Positions 1 to 7,260 of a stretch of 12,984 nucleotides of DNA are shown piece after piece. The notes under the pieces are model-generated. The model saw only the letters and a list, made by a program, of their open reading frames with translations. It was not told where the DNA came from and ran no database searches. The DNA is from Proteobacteria bacterium UBA7447 (lineage in GTDB: Bacteria > Pseudomonadota > Gammaproteobacteria > Arenicellales > UBA868). The DNA is taken from positions 18,752-31,735 of the forward strand of contig DLPX01000034.1 of assembly GCA_002477475.1 (NCBI GenBank), in the 5' to 3' direction. Position numbers and translations under genes: made by a program. Each line of letters starts with the position of its first letter. Positions within the stretch are counted from its first letter, which is position 1.

Positions 1-1310
1 CCACGGCCCTGCGTATAGGGTTCGCGGTTATGAACTGCAGGGTTATAGATTTTGAAAGCGCTTTCGTAACAGCGCCCCCGAATGTATTCGGGCGTTTTCT
101 GCATCGCGTAATAGCGCGCTATGTCGATGCTGTTGATGTCCATCTCGGCAACCCCGTCCGTCATCATATCGACGAGGACCTTGGCGACACCTGGGCCATC
201 CTTGACCCATACCGCTTCGGCGTACCAGAGCCCCCGAGTTTTCGGTGACTCGCCGATCGAAGGGCCGCCATCGGCAGTAACCTGCAGCAGGCCGTTAAAG
301 GAATGTCTTTCGTTCCAGCCAAGTTCGCCAAGGATGGGCGTCAGTTCCATCGCCCGCTCCAAAGGTTCGATGATCTGCTCAAGCTCGAGGTCACGTTGCG
401 AGGGCGACCAATGGGATTCGCCTTTTTCGAGGAGATCTTTGGGGTGAACCAGTCTCGGATCTTTTTCTTCGTAATAACCCCATTCGATCTGCCCGCCTTC
501 AGCTGTGGTGGGGTCGCCGGTGTCACGCAGGTACGCGGAATTGCCCTGATCACGTAAAAGCGGGTATCCGATCTCCTTGCCGGTGCCGGCGAACTCTTCG
601 TAGGGACCAAAAAAAGAAAGTGGATGGTCAACAGGCATGATCGGAAGGTCTTCTCCCGCCATCTGTGCAACCAGTCGACCCCACAGACCTGCGCAGACGA
701 CAACGGCGTCGGCAGCAATCGTACCGCGACTGGTTTCTACTGCCTGGATGCGGCCTTCAGCGATCTTGAGGCCAGTGGCCTCGGTGTTCTGAAAGACCTT
801 CAATTCGCCGCTCGCCTCTGCCTGATCGACCAGTTTGCCGGCAACCGTCTGTGAGCGGGGAATGACCAGACCGGCATCCGGATCCCACATGGCGCCCTGA
901 ACCATGTCCTGTTCGATAAGCGGCATCTTCTCTTTGGTTTCTTCAGCGCTGATCATTTTCACGTTGGTGCCAAAGGCCCTTCCTGAACTGACTTTGCGCT
1001 TGAGTTCGGCCATTCGTTCATCGTCATCATGCCGGGCGACTTCAAGGCCGCCGACGCGGCTGTAGTGACCCATCGCGTCATAGAACTCCACGCTATAGCG
1101 TGTGGTGTAGCAGGTCATGTTGTCATGGGCCGTCATGTAACAGAAATCCGACGCATGAGAGGTGGACCCGATGTCGGTGGGTACCGAGGATTTGTCTATC
1201 CCGACAATGTCCGTCCAGCCCTTGGCAATCAGGTGGTGGGCGACGGACGAGCCAACGATGCCGCCGATACCGATAATGACGACATTTGCTTTCTCGGGAA
1301 CACTGGCCAT
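1..1310 (-). CDS. Dimethylglycine/sarcosine dehydrogenase-like FAD oxidoreductase, 3' end cut by window
   Basis: The reading frame starts at ATG 1310-1308 and runs open for 436 codons off the left edge. A Shine-Dalgarno AGGAG lies at 1317-1321, a few bases upstream. Residues 11-20 form the dinucleotide-binding glycine motif (VIIGIGGIVG). Residues 48-53 read GSTSHA, where the histidine (His52) matches the residue that carries covalent FAD in dimethylglycine and sarcosine dehydrogenases. The visible end (PYTQGR) resembles the linker before the C-terminal folate-binding GcvT domain of that family, which would lie outside the window. Family members oxidatively demethylate N-methyl glycines and pass the one-carbon unit to tetrahydrofolate. 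The real substrate could be another methylated amine. The family call is firm; the substrate is inferred. Confidence 0.87.
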   Translation of the reverse strand, partial: MASVPEKANVVIIGIGGIVGSSVAHHLIAKGWTDIVGIDKSSVPTDIGSTSHASDFCYMTAHDNMTCYTTRYSVEFYDAMGHYSRVGGLEVARHDDDERMAELKRKVSSGRAFGTNVKMISAEETKEKMPLIEQDMVQGAMWDPDAGLVIPRSQTVAGKLVDQAEASGELKVFQNTEATGLKIAEGRIQAVETSRGTIAADAVVVCAGLWGRLVAQMAGEDLPIMPVDHPLSFFGPYEEFAGTGKEIGYPLLRDQGNSAYLRDTGDPTTAEGGQIEWGYYEEKDPRLVHPKDLLEKGESHWSPSQRDLELEQIIEPLERAMELTPILGELGWNERHSFNGLLQVTADGGPSIGESPKTRGLWYAEAVWVKDGPGVAKVLVDMMTDGVAEMDINSIDIARYYAMQKTPEYIRGRCYESAFKIYNPAVHNREPYTQGR

Positions 1311-1482
1311 GAATGACTCCTGATCTACTGCGCGAAACTTGTGAACTTAGAACGCCACTGTAAGAAAACGGGAATGGTGGTTCTTCTACGACAGAGAGGT
1401 TACGCCTGAGTTCCGTGAAAAATCAACCGCAGAGGCGAAGCCGTTTCGGGCCAGGGCGCCGGATCTCGATCCTGAGCCTCCC

Positions 1483-2328
1483 TTACATCGATGCACTCAT
1501 CAGGACGATTCCGCCAACGACGATCAGGGCCGCCGTCACCCGATAGAGCAGGTGGCGCTCTTTCAGGAAAAATGCCCCAATGAGGACGGCGATGACCACG
1601 CTAGTCTCGCGTAGTGCTGACACCCAGGCCAGGGGATGCGTACTCATGACATAGATCACCAGTCCATAGGCCATTGCAGAAACCAGGCCACTGAACCAGA
1701 GGCCACGCCAATGTGCCAGGTAGTAGGGTCTCCATGTGGTTCTTCGCATAACGATGACGAGCGGACAGAAGGTTGCCGCCTCCAGCACGAACAGCCAAAG
1801 AATGTAACTGAGTTCCGTGCCTGCCTGGCGGACGCCTAAGCCATCGGACAGGGTGAAGGCCGTGATCCAAAGTGCGGTTCCAAAAGCAAAGAAGATCGGT
1901 TTGAGCGCGCCTTGGCGCGGCAGGCCGTCTTCAAAACTGAGACTGACGATGCCAACGCTGGCCACGGCAAGGCCTGCCATCGCGAGTGGGGGAAAGTGCT
2001 CACCGGCGACCAGTGTCCCGGATACGGCGATCAGCAGAGGCGCGCTGCCCCGGGCCAACGGATAAACCACTCCAAGATCCCCATGTTTATAGCCGTTAAT
2101 GAGAAAGAGGTAATAACCCCAATGTAACGCCACCGAAAGTGCGATATAGGGCCAAGAGGCCGGATCAGGCAAGGGAAAAAAGGGCAGAAGGCAAAGACCC
2201 AGCAGCCCGGAGCAGGCATGCATGAGGCCGATACTCAGCAGTTTGTCGTTGCCCGCTTTTACAAAGGCGTTCCAGGAGGCATGCAGCAGCGCCGCCACCA
2301 GGACAAGAAACATTACCGACAAAGTCAC
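1483..2328 (-). CDS. EamA/DMT-family membrane transporter
   Basis: A 281-residue, strongly hydrophobic protein with about nine or ten membrane segments in two similar halves, the usual size and shape of drug/metabolite transporters of the EamA type. The N-terminus (AALLHASWNAFVKAG) and the end of the first half (YPLARGSAPLLIA) are typical of this family, as is the closing segment with a short LKER loop. It is likely an inner-membrane exporter or importer of a small metabolite, substrate unknown. The start shown is GTG at 2328-2326. An in-frame ATG at 2313-2311 (residue 6) is an alternative, and neither has a clear Shine-Dalgarno sequence; an upstream stop excludes a much longer form. It is divergent from the GcvT-family gene and lies 172 bp upstream of the flavoprotein gene on the same strand. 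Confidence 0.85.
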   Translation of the reverse strand: MTLSVMFLVLVAALLHASWNAFVKAGNDKLLSIGLMHACSGLLGLCLLPFFPLPDPASWPYIALSVALHWGYYLFLINGYKHGDLGVVYPLARGSAPLLIAVSGTLVAGEHFPPLAMAGLAVASVGIVSLSFEDGLPRQGALKPIFFAFGTALWITAFTLSDGLGVRQAGTELSYILWLFVLEAATFCPLVIVMRRTTWRPYYLAHWRGLWFSGLVSAMAYGLVIYVMSTHPLAWVSALRETSVVIAVLIGAFFLKERHLLYRVTAALIVVGGIVLMSASM

Positions 2329-2422
2329 AGCATGGATCCGAACATTCTCAGCTGCAGAATTGGGTGAAGGGTCTAAACCATCAGCGGATCAAAGCAGTTT
2401 ATCTGAAATAGCCGGCAAACAT

Positions 2423-2439
2423 AGGACACGTACGGTCCT
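2423..2439. promoter_or_regulatory. Candidate operator: 17-bp inverted repeat
   Basis: AGGAC, seven bases (ACGTACG), then GTCCT: five-base perfect arms around a core that itself contains the palindrome CGTACG. It lies in the 217-bp gap between the divergent transporter and GcvT-family genes, where an operator serving both directions would be expected. No T-run follows, so it is not a terminator. The regulator is unknown. Confidence 0.35.
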
Positions 2440-2479
2440 GAATCAGAGGATTATGTGAAACAGTTTGCCAGGCCCTTTG

Positions 2480-2509
2480 TTGTGCAGTCAGAGCGCGCCG
2501 GATTACACT
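2480..2509 (+). promoter_or_regulatory. Possible promoter of the GcvT-family gene
   Basis: TTGTGC at 2480-2485 and TACACT at 2504-2509 are separated by 18 bases and resemble sigma-70 -35 and -10 boxes. The predicted start, near 2516, would leave a leader of about 30 bases before ATG 2546. The match is modest and was found by eye only. Confidence 0.3.
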
Positions 2510-2545
2510 TCCTCCGGAACTTAAACATTACTTCAGGACAGCGTG

Positions 2546-3730
2546 ATGGCATCCAGTGACGGCAGGAGCCGGGACCTCGTAAGCACGATACCGGGCGCCG
2601 GTTGGGATTTTGGTCTAGACCGGCATCCTTATCACGAAATCGAAAGGCCTTTTGGACCGCGTTATACGGTTTACAACCGGCGCTTGATGGCTTGTGAGTT
2701 TGACAAGATTGATACCGAGGAGGGTTACTGGCTGCTGCGCCAGAAGGCAGCGGTGCTGAACACGGGCGAATATCCCCTACAGTTCGAGGGTCCGGATGCG
2801 GAGCGTCTTCTTGATCTGCTTTTCACCAAAGACTTCACAAAGCTGAAACCGGGTCGATGCGGCTACGGCATTTCTTGCTACGAAGACGGCGGGATGATTA
2901 CAGATGGGGTGGTGCTTCGCCTGGCGAACGATCTCTTCTGGTATGCCCAGGCGGATGGGGACTTTTATAGCTGGGCGCGATCGCATGCTCGTGGAATGGA
3001 TGTCACGATTTCTGATCCTGACATCTATGTCTCTCAGGTGCAGGGCCCGCTTTCAATGAAAGTGCTTGAGGCCGCTTCGGATGACGGTATGCCCAAGCCC
3101 TTCGGATATTTTGGGATCGCCCGGGCCACTTTTGGCAATCAAGAGGTGGTCATTTCACGAACCGGTTATACCAACGAGCTGGGGTGGGAGTTCTATACGG
3201 AGCCCCATCATGATGCTCAAGCGTTATGGCACCATCTTCAGATCAAAGGCGCGCCCTACGGAATCAGCCTGCATGGACTTGATTCGATGCACATTCGTCG
3301 AATCGAGGCGGGAATTCTGAACGCAGGATCAGATTTTGACCGATTCACGACACCGTTTGACGTCGGCCTCGGGCGTTTTGTGGATCTTGAGAAAGCCGAT
3401 TTCATGGGCAAGGAGGCGCTAGTCAATGCTTCTCGCGAGACCCGCCTGTTCGGCATTATCTGTCCTTCAGCAGAACCTCACATTGGTGCTGAGGTGGAGT
3501 TGTCAGGTCAACCCTGTGGTGTCATTACTGCGGGTGCGTTTTCACCCTTTCTAAAGCATGGGATCGGATATGCCCTGATGGATGATCCTGACTCAAAGGA
3601 AGGGGCCGCTGTGCGGGTAGGATGTGTTGATGGCGAACTGCATGAAGGCACGCTCGCCTCTCTTCCTTTTTACGATCCTGACGCCGAGATTCCAAGGGGC
3701 AAGCGAGTCGATATCCCGGAGCGTACGTAA
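2546..3730 (+). CDS. Stand-alone GcvT-family folate-dependent methyl/aminomethyl transferase (DmdA-like)
   Basis: A 394-residue protein of the aminomethyltransferase fold, which uses tetrahydrofolate to accept a methyl or methylene group. Recognisable parts are the N-terminal YTVYNRRLM segment seen in DmdA-type proteins, EDGGMITDGVVLRL with the conserved acidic residue (Asp120), QVQGPLSMKVLE at 165-175, RTGYTNELGWE at 205-215 matching the family's folate-site motif, and GLDSMHIRRIEAGI. The C-terminal barrel (GVITAGAFSPFLKHGIGYAL) is complete. ATG 2546 is preferred over the overlapping GTG 2543 because AGGA at 2535-2538 is well spaced from it. No gcvH or gcvP is adjacent, so a glycine-cleavage role is unlikely. 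Demethylation of a sulfonium or N-methyl compound is more plausible. Substrate unknown. Confidence 0.82.
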   Translation: MASSDGRSRDLVSTIPGAGWDFGLDRHPYHEIERPFGPRYTVYNRRLMACEFDKIDTEEGYWLLRQKAAVLNTGEYPLQFEGPDAERLLDLLFTKDFTKLKPGRCGYGISCYEDGGMITDGVVLRLANDLFWYAQADGDFYSWARSHARGMDVTISDPDIYVSQVQGPLSMKVLEAASDDGMPKPFGYFGIARATFGNQEVVISRTGYTNELGWEFYTEPHHDAQALWHHLQIKGAPYGISLHGLDSMHIRRIEAGILNAGSDFDRFTTPFDVGLGRFVDLEKADFMGKEALVNASRETRLFGIICPSAEPHIGAEVELSGQPCGVITAGAFSPFLKHGIGYALMDDPDSKEGAAVRVGCVDGELHEGTLASLPFYDPDAEIPRGKRVDIPERT

Positions 3731-3787
3731 GCGAGTGCTTTTTCCCAATGGGCAGTAATCGAGAGCAAGATTGCGGTCAGGTTGAGA

Positions 3788-4381
3788 TTAAATCGTTTGC
3801 CGTATACCAAGGTCCTTTCGGTAAATCGCGACCAGTAGCGCCCCGGTAGTCGCCATCAGCCCGATCTGAAAAGCAGAATTGGCGATTGTCCAGACCGGGA
3901 TGGCTGGAATGATCAGGATGGCGCTTAAAAAGCTCGTTATAAAAATCAGGCGGGATTCAGTTTCGGGATAGTTCCACGCTTTCCAAAACGTCGGGACAGT
4001 TGCCAGTGTATTGGCGGTCGTCGCGAGCAGAACTGCGAGCAGGGGAGAGTCGGCCAGCTGCCAGAAAACCAGTGCTGCCAGGGAAAGTCCGCCACAGAAC
4101 CAGTCGAAGCGTCCCAGACGCCAGTAACTCTTCTTGTTTATAAAAGAAGCAAGAAAGATGACGCCGGGAACCACTCCACCGATCAATACCCTGATCGAAG
4201 CCCAAACATCGGCATCCGCATCAAACGCTGCACCAAGACTGATCAGAGGGGCCAAAGCCCAGAGTGACCAGGATACCCGGTTGGGCTTCGTCCTGCCTGC
4301 AAGGGTATCACGCAGATAGCCATAACCCCCCCAGAACATCAGTAGGCCGCTGACGACAACAAGAAACTGAGGGAAGGTCAT
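3788..4381 (-). CDS. PQ-loop-like integral membrane protein of unknown function
   Basis: A 197-residue protein with about six or seven hydrophobic segments. Two halves look alike: GRTKPNRVSWSLWAL near residue 29 and a second membrane-edge stretch around TVPTFWKAWNYPETES. These resemble the proline-containing loops of the SWEET/PQ-loop transporters, with a basic, polar turn followed by an aromatic-rich helix. The resemblance is by eye and the substrate is unknown. Only 5 bp separate its start from the stop codon of the upstream cupin gene and there is no clear Shine-Dalgarno, so translation is probably coupled to the cupin. It converges with the GcvT-family gene across a 57-bp gap in which I see no terminator hairpin. 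Confidence 0.72.
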   Translation of the reverse strand: MTFPQFLVVVSGLLMFWGGYGYLRDTLAGRTKPNRVSWSLWALAPLISLGAAFDADADVWASIRVLIGGVVPGVIFLASFINKKSYWRLGRFDWFCGGLSLAALVFWQLADSPLLAVLLATTANTLATVPTFWKAWNYPETESRLIFITSFLSAILIIPAIPVWTIANSAFQIGLMATTGALLVAIYRKDLGIRQTI

Positions 4382-4386
4382 CTACG

Positions 4387-4752
4387 TTATTCAGCGATCA
4401 TGTAGAACTTTCGAAGAGTCTCGGTCACTTCCCAAACACATTGGGTCCCTTTGGCGATAAAGAACGTGTCTCCAGCAGTAAAGGTGTCCGACGAACCATC
4501 TGCATTGGTCATGGTCACGGAGCCTGAGATCACGGTCATCATTTCATGTACAGGATAAGCCTCGATATCTTCACGGCAGGGCGCACACTCCCACACACCG
4601 CTCAGGATGGAATTGTCATCCGTCTGAAAAAAAGTGTGGTTGGTCTCATTGTGGTCGGAGGTTGTAAATGCAGAGGTGTCGATCATATCGGACGGCCCCA
4701 TGCCTGTTACAGGGTCTCCGTCCGGCATCAATCGAAAAACGTTATTCGCCAT
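4387..4752 (-). CDS. Small single-domain cupin protein
   Basis: A 121-residue protein fitting the cupin_3 type, similar in layout to ureidoglycine aminohydrolase-like and ethanolamine-type cupins. GVWECAPC at 52-59 leads into the barrel, VHEMMTVISGSVTMT at 68-82 is cupin motif 1 (with His69 and Glu70), and AGDTFFIAKGTQCVWEV at 93-109 is motif 2 with its glycine-aspartate turn. Motif 1 lacks the full two-histidine metal set, so it may be a binding or isomerase-like protein rather than a dioxygenase. AAGGA lies eight bases upstream of ATG 4752-4750. It is the first gene of a two-gene minus-strand unit with the membrane protein and is divergent from proX. Substrate unknown. Confidence 0.8.
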   Translation of the reverse strand: MANNVFRLMPDGDPVTGMGPSDMIDTSAFTTSDHNETNHTFFQTDDNSILSGVWECAPCREDIEAYPVHEMMTVISGSVTMTNADGSSDTFTAGDTFFIAKGTQCVWEVTETLRKFYMIAE

Positions 4753-4907
4753 GTTTTGATTCCTTAAAAAATTCGCTATAGCAGTTATCAGGGGCTCAAC
4801 TTATAGCAAGCCTTATGGTGCTAATAATAGTAAAAGCGGCCCTATTCTGGTGAAATCCTCCCTCCGGTTAGAGGCGACTCATGAACAGGTCCCGAATATA
4901 GAGAGCC

Positions 4908-4935
4908 ATACTCCTCCGAGTATTTGTCTAGACAA
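4908..4935. repeat. Two adjacent perfect inverted repeats
   Basis: ATACTC-CTCC-GAGTAT (4908-4923) is a six-base-arm hairpin with a four-base loop. It is directly followed by the perfect 12-base palindrome TTGTCTAGACAA (4924-4935). The palindrome could be a dimeric operator. ACTCCTC at 4910-4916 can instead pair with GAGGAGT at 4954-4960, so two mutually exclusive folds are possible if the region is transcribed. Confidence 0.4.
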
Positions 4936-5031
4936 TCTCTGGATCGAGGCATTGAGGAGTGTATTTGTGTCAGGACAGCAGACAATGAAATTAGCGCCAC
5001 TTTTGGATGCCTCTGTTTCAAATCAGTAAAA

Positions 5032-5105
5032 ATGCAAAACGCGCATATAAAGGGGACGAATTTGCATTTGAAATCCCCTAAAAGGTATTTAATACTCATT
5101 TCAGT
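5032..5105 (+). promoter_or_regulatory. LysR-type activated promoter of the proX operon (shared element, copy 1)
   Basis: The distal dyad is ATGC-N7-GCAT (5032-5046) and the proximal dyad is ATTT-N7-AAAT (5060-5074). Both are of the T-N11-A type and their centres are 28 bp apart. The proximal dyad overlaps the -35 box TTGAAA (5068-5073), which lies 17 bases from the -10 box AATACT (5091-5096). With a start near 5103 the dyads are centred at about -64 and -36, as in LysR-activated promoters. The same arrangement recurs, without gaps, in front of the PLP lyase gene. Confidence 0.7.
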
Positions 5106-5175
5106 TACTTTCCACTACTAATCGTGAGTAACAGAGCCTCTACGGTTCAAGACAACCTAAGTTAAGGAGTGAGAT

Positions 5176-6138
5176 ATGAAGTATTTGAAGAAAACCGCCA
5201 TAGGTGCAGCTCTGGTTTTCTCCGCCTCAACGGCAAGCTATGCGGAGCAGGTCAATATTGGAGATCCAGGCTGGACAGGCGCGACCGCTATTGCAAATCT
5301 GTTGGCAGCGGTAGTGACCGATAAGATGGGTGGGGAAGCCGACATTATCCCGGGCAATAACACATCTATCTATGCAGCAATCGATCGAAGCAAAGGTGAG
5401 ATTGAAGTCCACCCGGATATCTGGTTGCCCAACCAGGAAGCCTACACCAATGACCTTGTCCCAAAAGGTACTCTCAAGCTAAGCAAAAAGAGTTATGAGG
5501 GAAACCAGGGCTACTGTGTGTCACAGGATTTTGCGAAAAAGATGAACATTACTTCTATCTTTGACCTTGGCCGGCCTGAAGTTGTCGCGGCTATGGACAG
5601 CGATGGGAATGATAAAGGCGAATTTTGGATCGGTGCAGACGGCTGGGCGTCGGCGAACGTCAATCAGGTCAAACTCAGAGACTACAAGTTATATGATTCT
5701 GGTATCGAGCCTATTCGTGCTGCTGAGGCGGTTAAAAATGCTCGGGTGCTGGATTCAATAAAAAAGGGCGAAGGGTACGCGTTTTACTGCTACAAACCTC
5801 ATGCGATCTGGGGTATGGCTGATATCGTGATGCTAAGTGAGCCGGCATACGATCCTGAAAAATATAAAATGATTCAGCCAAAAGCGGATCCTGACTGGTA
5901 CACAAAATCCTACGTAGCCTCAAAAGATGCATTAAAGCAAATCCAGATCGGTTGGGGCACTTCTCTCGAGTCAAAGTCTCCCGCTATCGTGGAGTTCTTT
6001 AATAACTTCCAACTGACGTCGGATGATGTCTCATGGCTTGCTTATGAGGTCTCGGTGAATAAACGGGATCCGGCGGAGGTCGCACGAGATTGGATGGCAC
6101 AGAATCCAAAGACTGTAGACGGCTGGCTAGGCCTGTAA
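5176..6138 (+). CDS. proX: Periplasmic glycine betaine/proline-type ABC substrate-binding protein (ProX/OpuAC-like)
   Basis: A 320-residue protein. Residues 1-23 form a signal peptide (KK, hydrophobic core, then SYA before Glu24); no lipobox cysteine is present, so it should be a soluble periplasmic protein. The mature part opens with NIGDPGWTGATA (Trp33) and continues with HPDIWLPNQ (Trp83), GADGWASANV and YCYKPHAIWGM, the aromatic-rich segments expected in this family, whose binding pockets hold quaternary ammonium or sulfonium groups in aromatic cages. Two cysteines (in GYCVS and FYCYKP) may form a disulfide. The start has a strong AAGGAG. It is the first gene of the importer operon, driven by the LysR-type promoter and followed by a hairpin terminator that should keep binding-protein transcript in excess. 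Ligand not determinable: betaine, carnitine, DMSP and related zwitterions are all possible. Confidence 0.88.
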   Translation: MKYLKKTAIGAALVFSASTASYAEQVNIGDPGWTGATAIANLLAAVVTDKMGGEADIIPGNNTSIYAAIDRSKGEIEVHPDIWLPNQEAYTNDLVPKGTLKLSKKSYEGNQGYCVSQDFAKKMNITSIFDLGRPEVVAAMDSDGNDKGEFWIGADGWASANVNQVKLRDYKLYDSGIEPIRAAEAVKNARVLDSIKKGEGYAFYCYKPHAIWGMADIVMLSEPAYDPEKYKMIQPKADPDWYTKSYVASKDALKQIQIGWGTSLESKSPAIVEFFNNFQLTSDDVSWLAYEVSVNKRDPAEVARDWMAQNPKTVDGWLGL

Positions 6139-6158
6139 CAAAGGCACTCCTATAATTG

Positions 6159-6187
6159 AACCGGCGTCAATTGGCGCCGGTTTTTTT
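6159..6187 (+). terminator. Rho-independent terminator between proX and proV
   Basis: AACCGGCG (6159-6166), an eight-base loop, then CGCCGGTT (6175-6182), with a T-run from 6181 to 6187. The stem is perfect and GC-rich. It sits inside the importer operon and should act as a partial terminator. Its T-run ends only eight bases before the proV ATG, leaving no room for a normal Shine-Dalgarno. Confidence 0.9.
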
Positions 6188-6195
6188 ACGTGCAA

Positions 6196-7260
6196 ATGTC
6201 ATTAGAAAGCTCCGGTAGTTTTATTGAGATTCAAAACGTCTCAAAGATATTTGGAAATACTTCTGCCGAGGTGCTCGACGCAGTAACGAAGCAGAAAATT
6301 TCCAAGCAGGAGGCGCTCGAGAGATATAACGCCGTTATTGGGGTTTTCGATGTTTCATTTAATGTTAATCCCGGTGAAATATTCTGTGTCATGGGTCTGT
6401 CGGGGAGTGGCAAGTCAACCCTCGTCCGACACATAAACCGTCTTCTCGAGCCAACGCTCGGAAAGATTCTGGTCGACGGGCAGGATGTCATGGCGCTTGA
6501 GCGTGAGGCGTTACAGACATTTCGCAACAAAAAGATCGGGATGGTGTTCCAGAACTTCGCTCTAATGCCTCATCGATCTGTCATCGACAATATCGCTCTG
6601 CCTCTCGAAATCAGAGGCATAAATAAGAATCAACGGTATAAAAAAGCAAACGATATTCTTAATATCGTCGAACTCGGCGGATGGGGTAGCAAATTTGCCC
6701 ATGAACTCTCCGGGGGTATGCAGCAAAGAGTGGGTCTAGCCAGAGCCCTCGCCGCAGATCCAGAGATATTGTTGATGGATGAGCCGTTCAGCGCGCTGGA
6801 TCCTCTAATCCGAAGGCAGCTTCAGGTAGAGTTCATTAAGTTGTCTCGGCAGTTGAAAAAGACGACCGTCTTTATCACGCATGACCTTGATGAAGCGGTC
6901 AAGGTTGGCCATCGTATCGCCATTATGCGCGATGGGAAGGTGATCCAGGTGGGGACTCCGGAAGAAATTATTATGGATCCGGAAGACGACTATGTTGCGG
7001 ATTTTGTGAAGGGAATTTCAAGACTAGAGGTCGTGAAAGCGGGCTCTATCATGACGCCCATTAATATGTTTAAGAGCCTTAATGGGCCGATCCCGCAAAA
7101 TTGTGTCCGCATGAGAGAAGACGATGTTCTGAGTCGACTCGTGGATAGTCTTGTTTCTAGCAAACAGCCCGTAGTGATCGTGGATGGAGGGGGTCAGACT
7201 GTTGGCGTAGTCAGTCAGCACGATGTCCTTGCCTCAATTGTTGAAAATCGTGATGACTGA
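6196..7260 (+). CDS. proV: Betaine/proline-type ABC transporter ATPase (ProV-like)
   Basis: Cytoplasmic ATPase subunit that powers uptake. In the numbering from GTG 6190, Walker A is GLSGSGKST (69-77), the Q-loop is near FQNF, the signature is LSGGMQQR (173-180), Walker B is ILLMDEP (193-199) and the switch histidine is His231. The insert EVLDAVTKQKISKQEALERYNAVIG-type segment before Walker A is characteristic of ProV/OpuAA. The C-terminal 70 residues look like one reduced CBS-type region (VRMREDDVLSRLVDSL and VVIVDGGGQTVGVVSQHD), shorter than the paired CBS domains of E. coli ProV. ATG 6196 is chosen; GTG 6190 is the alternative. Neither has a Shine-Dalgarno because the terminator hairpin occupies that place. 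The gene overlaps the permease start by eight bases. Confidence 0.9.
   Translation: MSLESSGSFIEIQNVSKIFGNTSAEVLDAVTKQKISKQEALERYNAVIGVFDVSFNVNPGEIFCVMGLSGSGKSTLVRHINRLLEPTLGKILVDGQDVMALEREALQTFRNKKIGMVFQNFALMPHRSVIDNIALPLEIRGINKNQRYKKANDILNIVELGGWGSKFAHELSGGMQQRVGLARALAADPEILLMDEPFSALDPLIRRQLQVEFIKLSRQLKKTTVFITHDLDEAVKVGHRIAIMRDGKVIQVGTPEEIIMDPEDDYVADFVKGISRLEVVKAGSIMTPINMFKSLNGPIPQNCVRMREDDVLSRLVDSLVSSKQPVVIVDGGGQTVGVVSQHDVLASIVENRDD

Larger units (their letters stand above)
4753..5175. other. 423-bp intergenic regulatory region between the cupin gene and proX
   Basis: No convincing gene here: the short open frames have no Shine-Dalgarno and no recognisable protein sequence, and the region looks more AT-rich than its flanks. 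It holds a cluster of inverted and direct repeats at 4861-4968, a two-dyad LysR-type promoter at 5032-5105, and the proX Shine-Dalgarno AAGGAG at 5164-5169, six bases before ATG 5176. The leader from the predicted start to proX is about 70 bases. Confidence 0.7.

Noticed and set aside
341..718. 125-codon minus-strand open frame inside the flavoprotein gene
   Set aside because: It lies in another frame on the same strand as the long flavoprotein frame, which carries clear motifs; it is a shadow.
1461..1472. Inverted repeat GGATC-TC-GATCC after the EamA transporter gene
   Set aside because: The arms are short and no T-run follows on either strand, so a terminator or operator call is not supported.
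2546..3730. Calling this gene dmdA or gcvT outright
   Set aside because: Family membership is clear but specificity residues cannot be confirmed by eye, and no glycine-cleavage partner genes are nearby.
4856..4970. Possible glycine or tetrahydrofolate riboswitch, given the one-carbon genes nearby
   Set aside because: The conserved core motifs of those riboswitch classes could not be found, and the region lies upstream of the predicted proX transcription start.
4842..5121. Open reading frames of 65-85 codons on both strands in the gap before proX
   Set aside because: They lack Shine-Dalgarno sequences, show no recognisable protein features, and overlap the promoter and repeat cluster.
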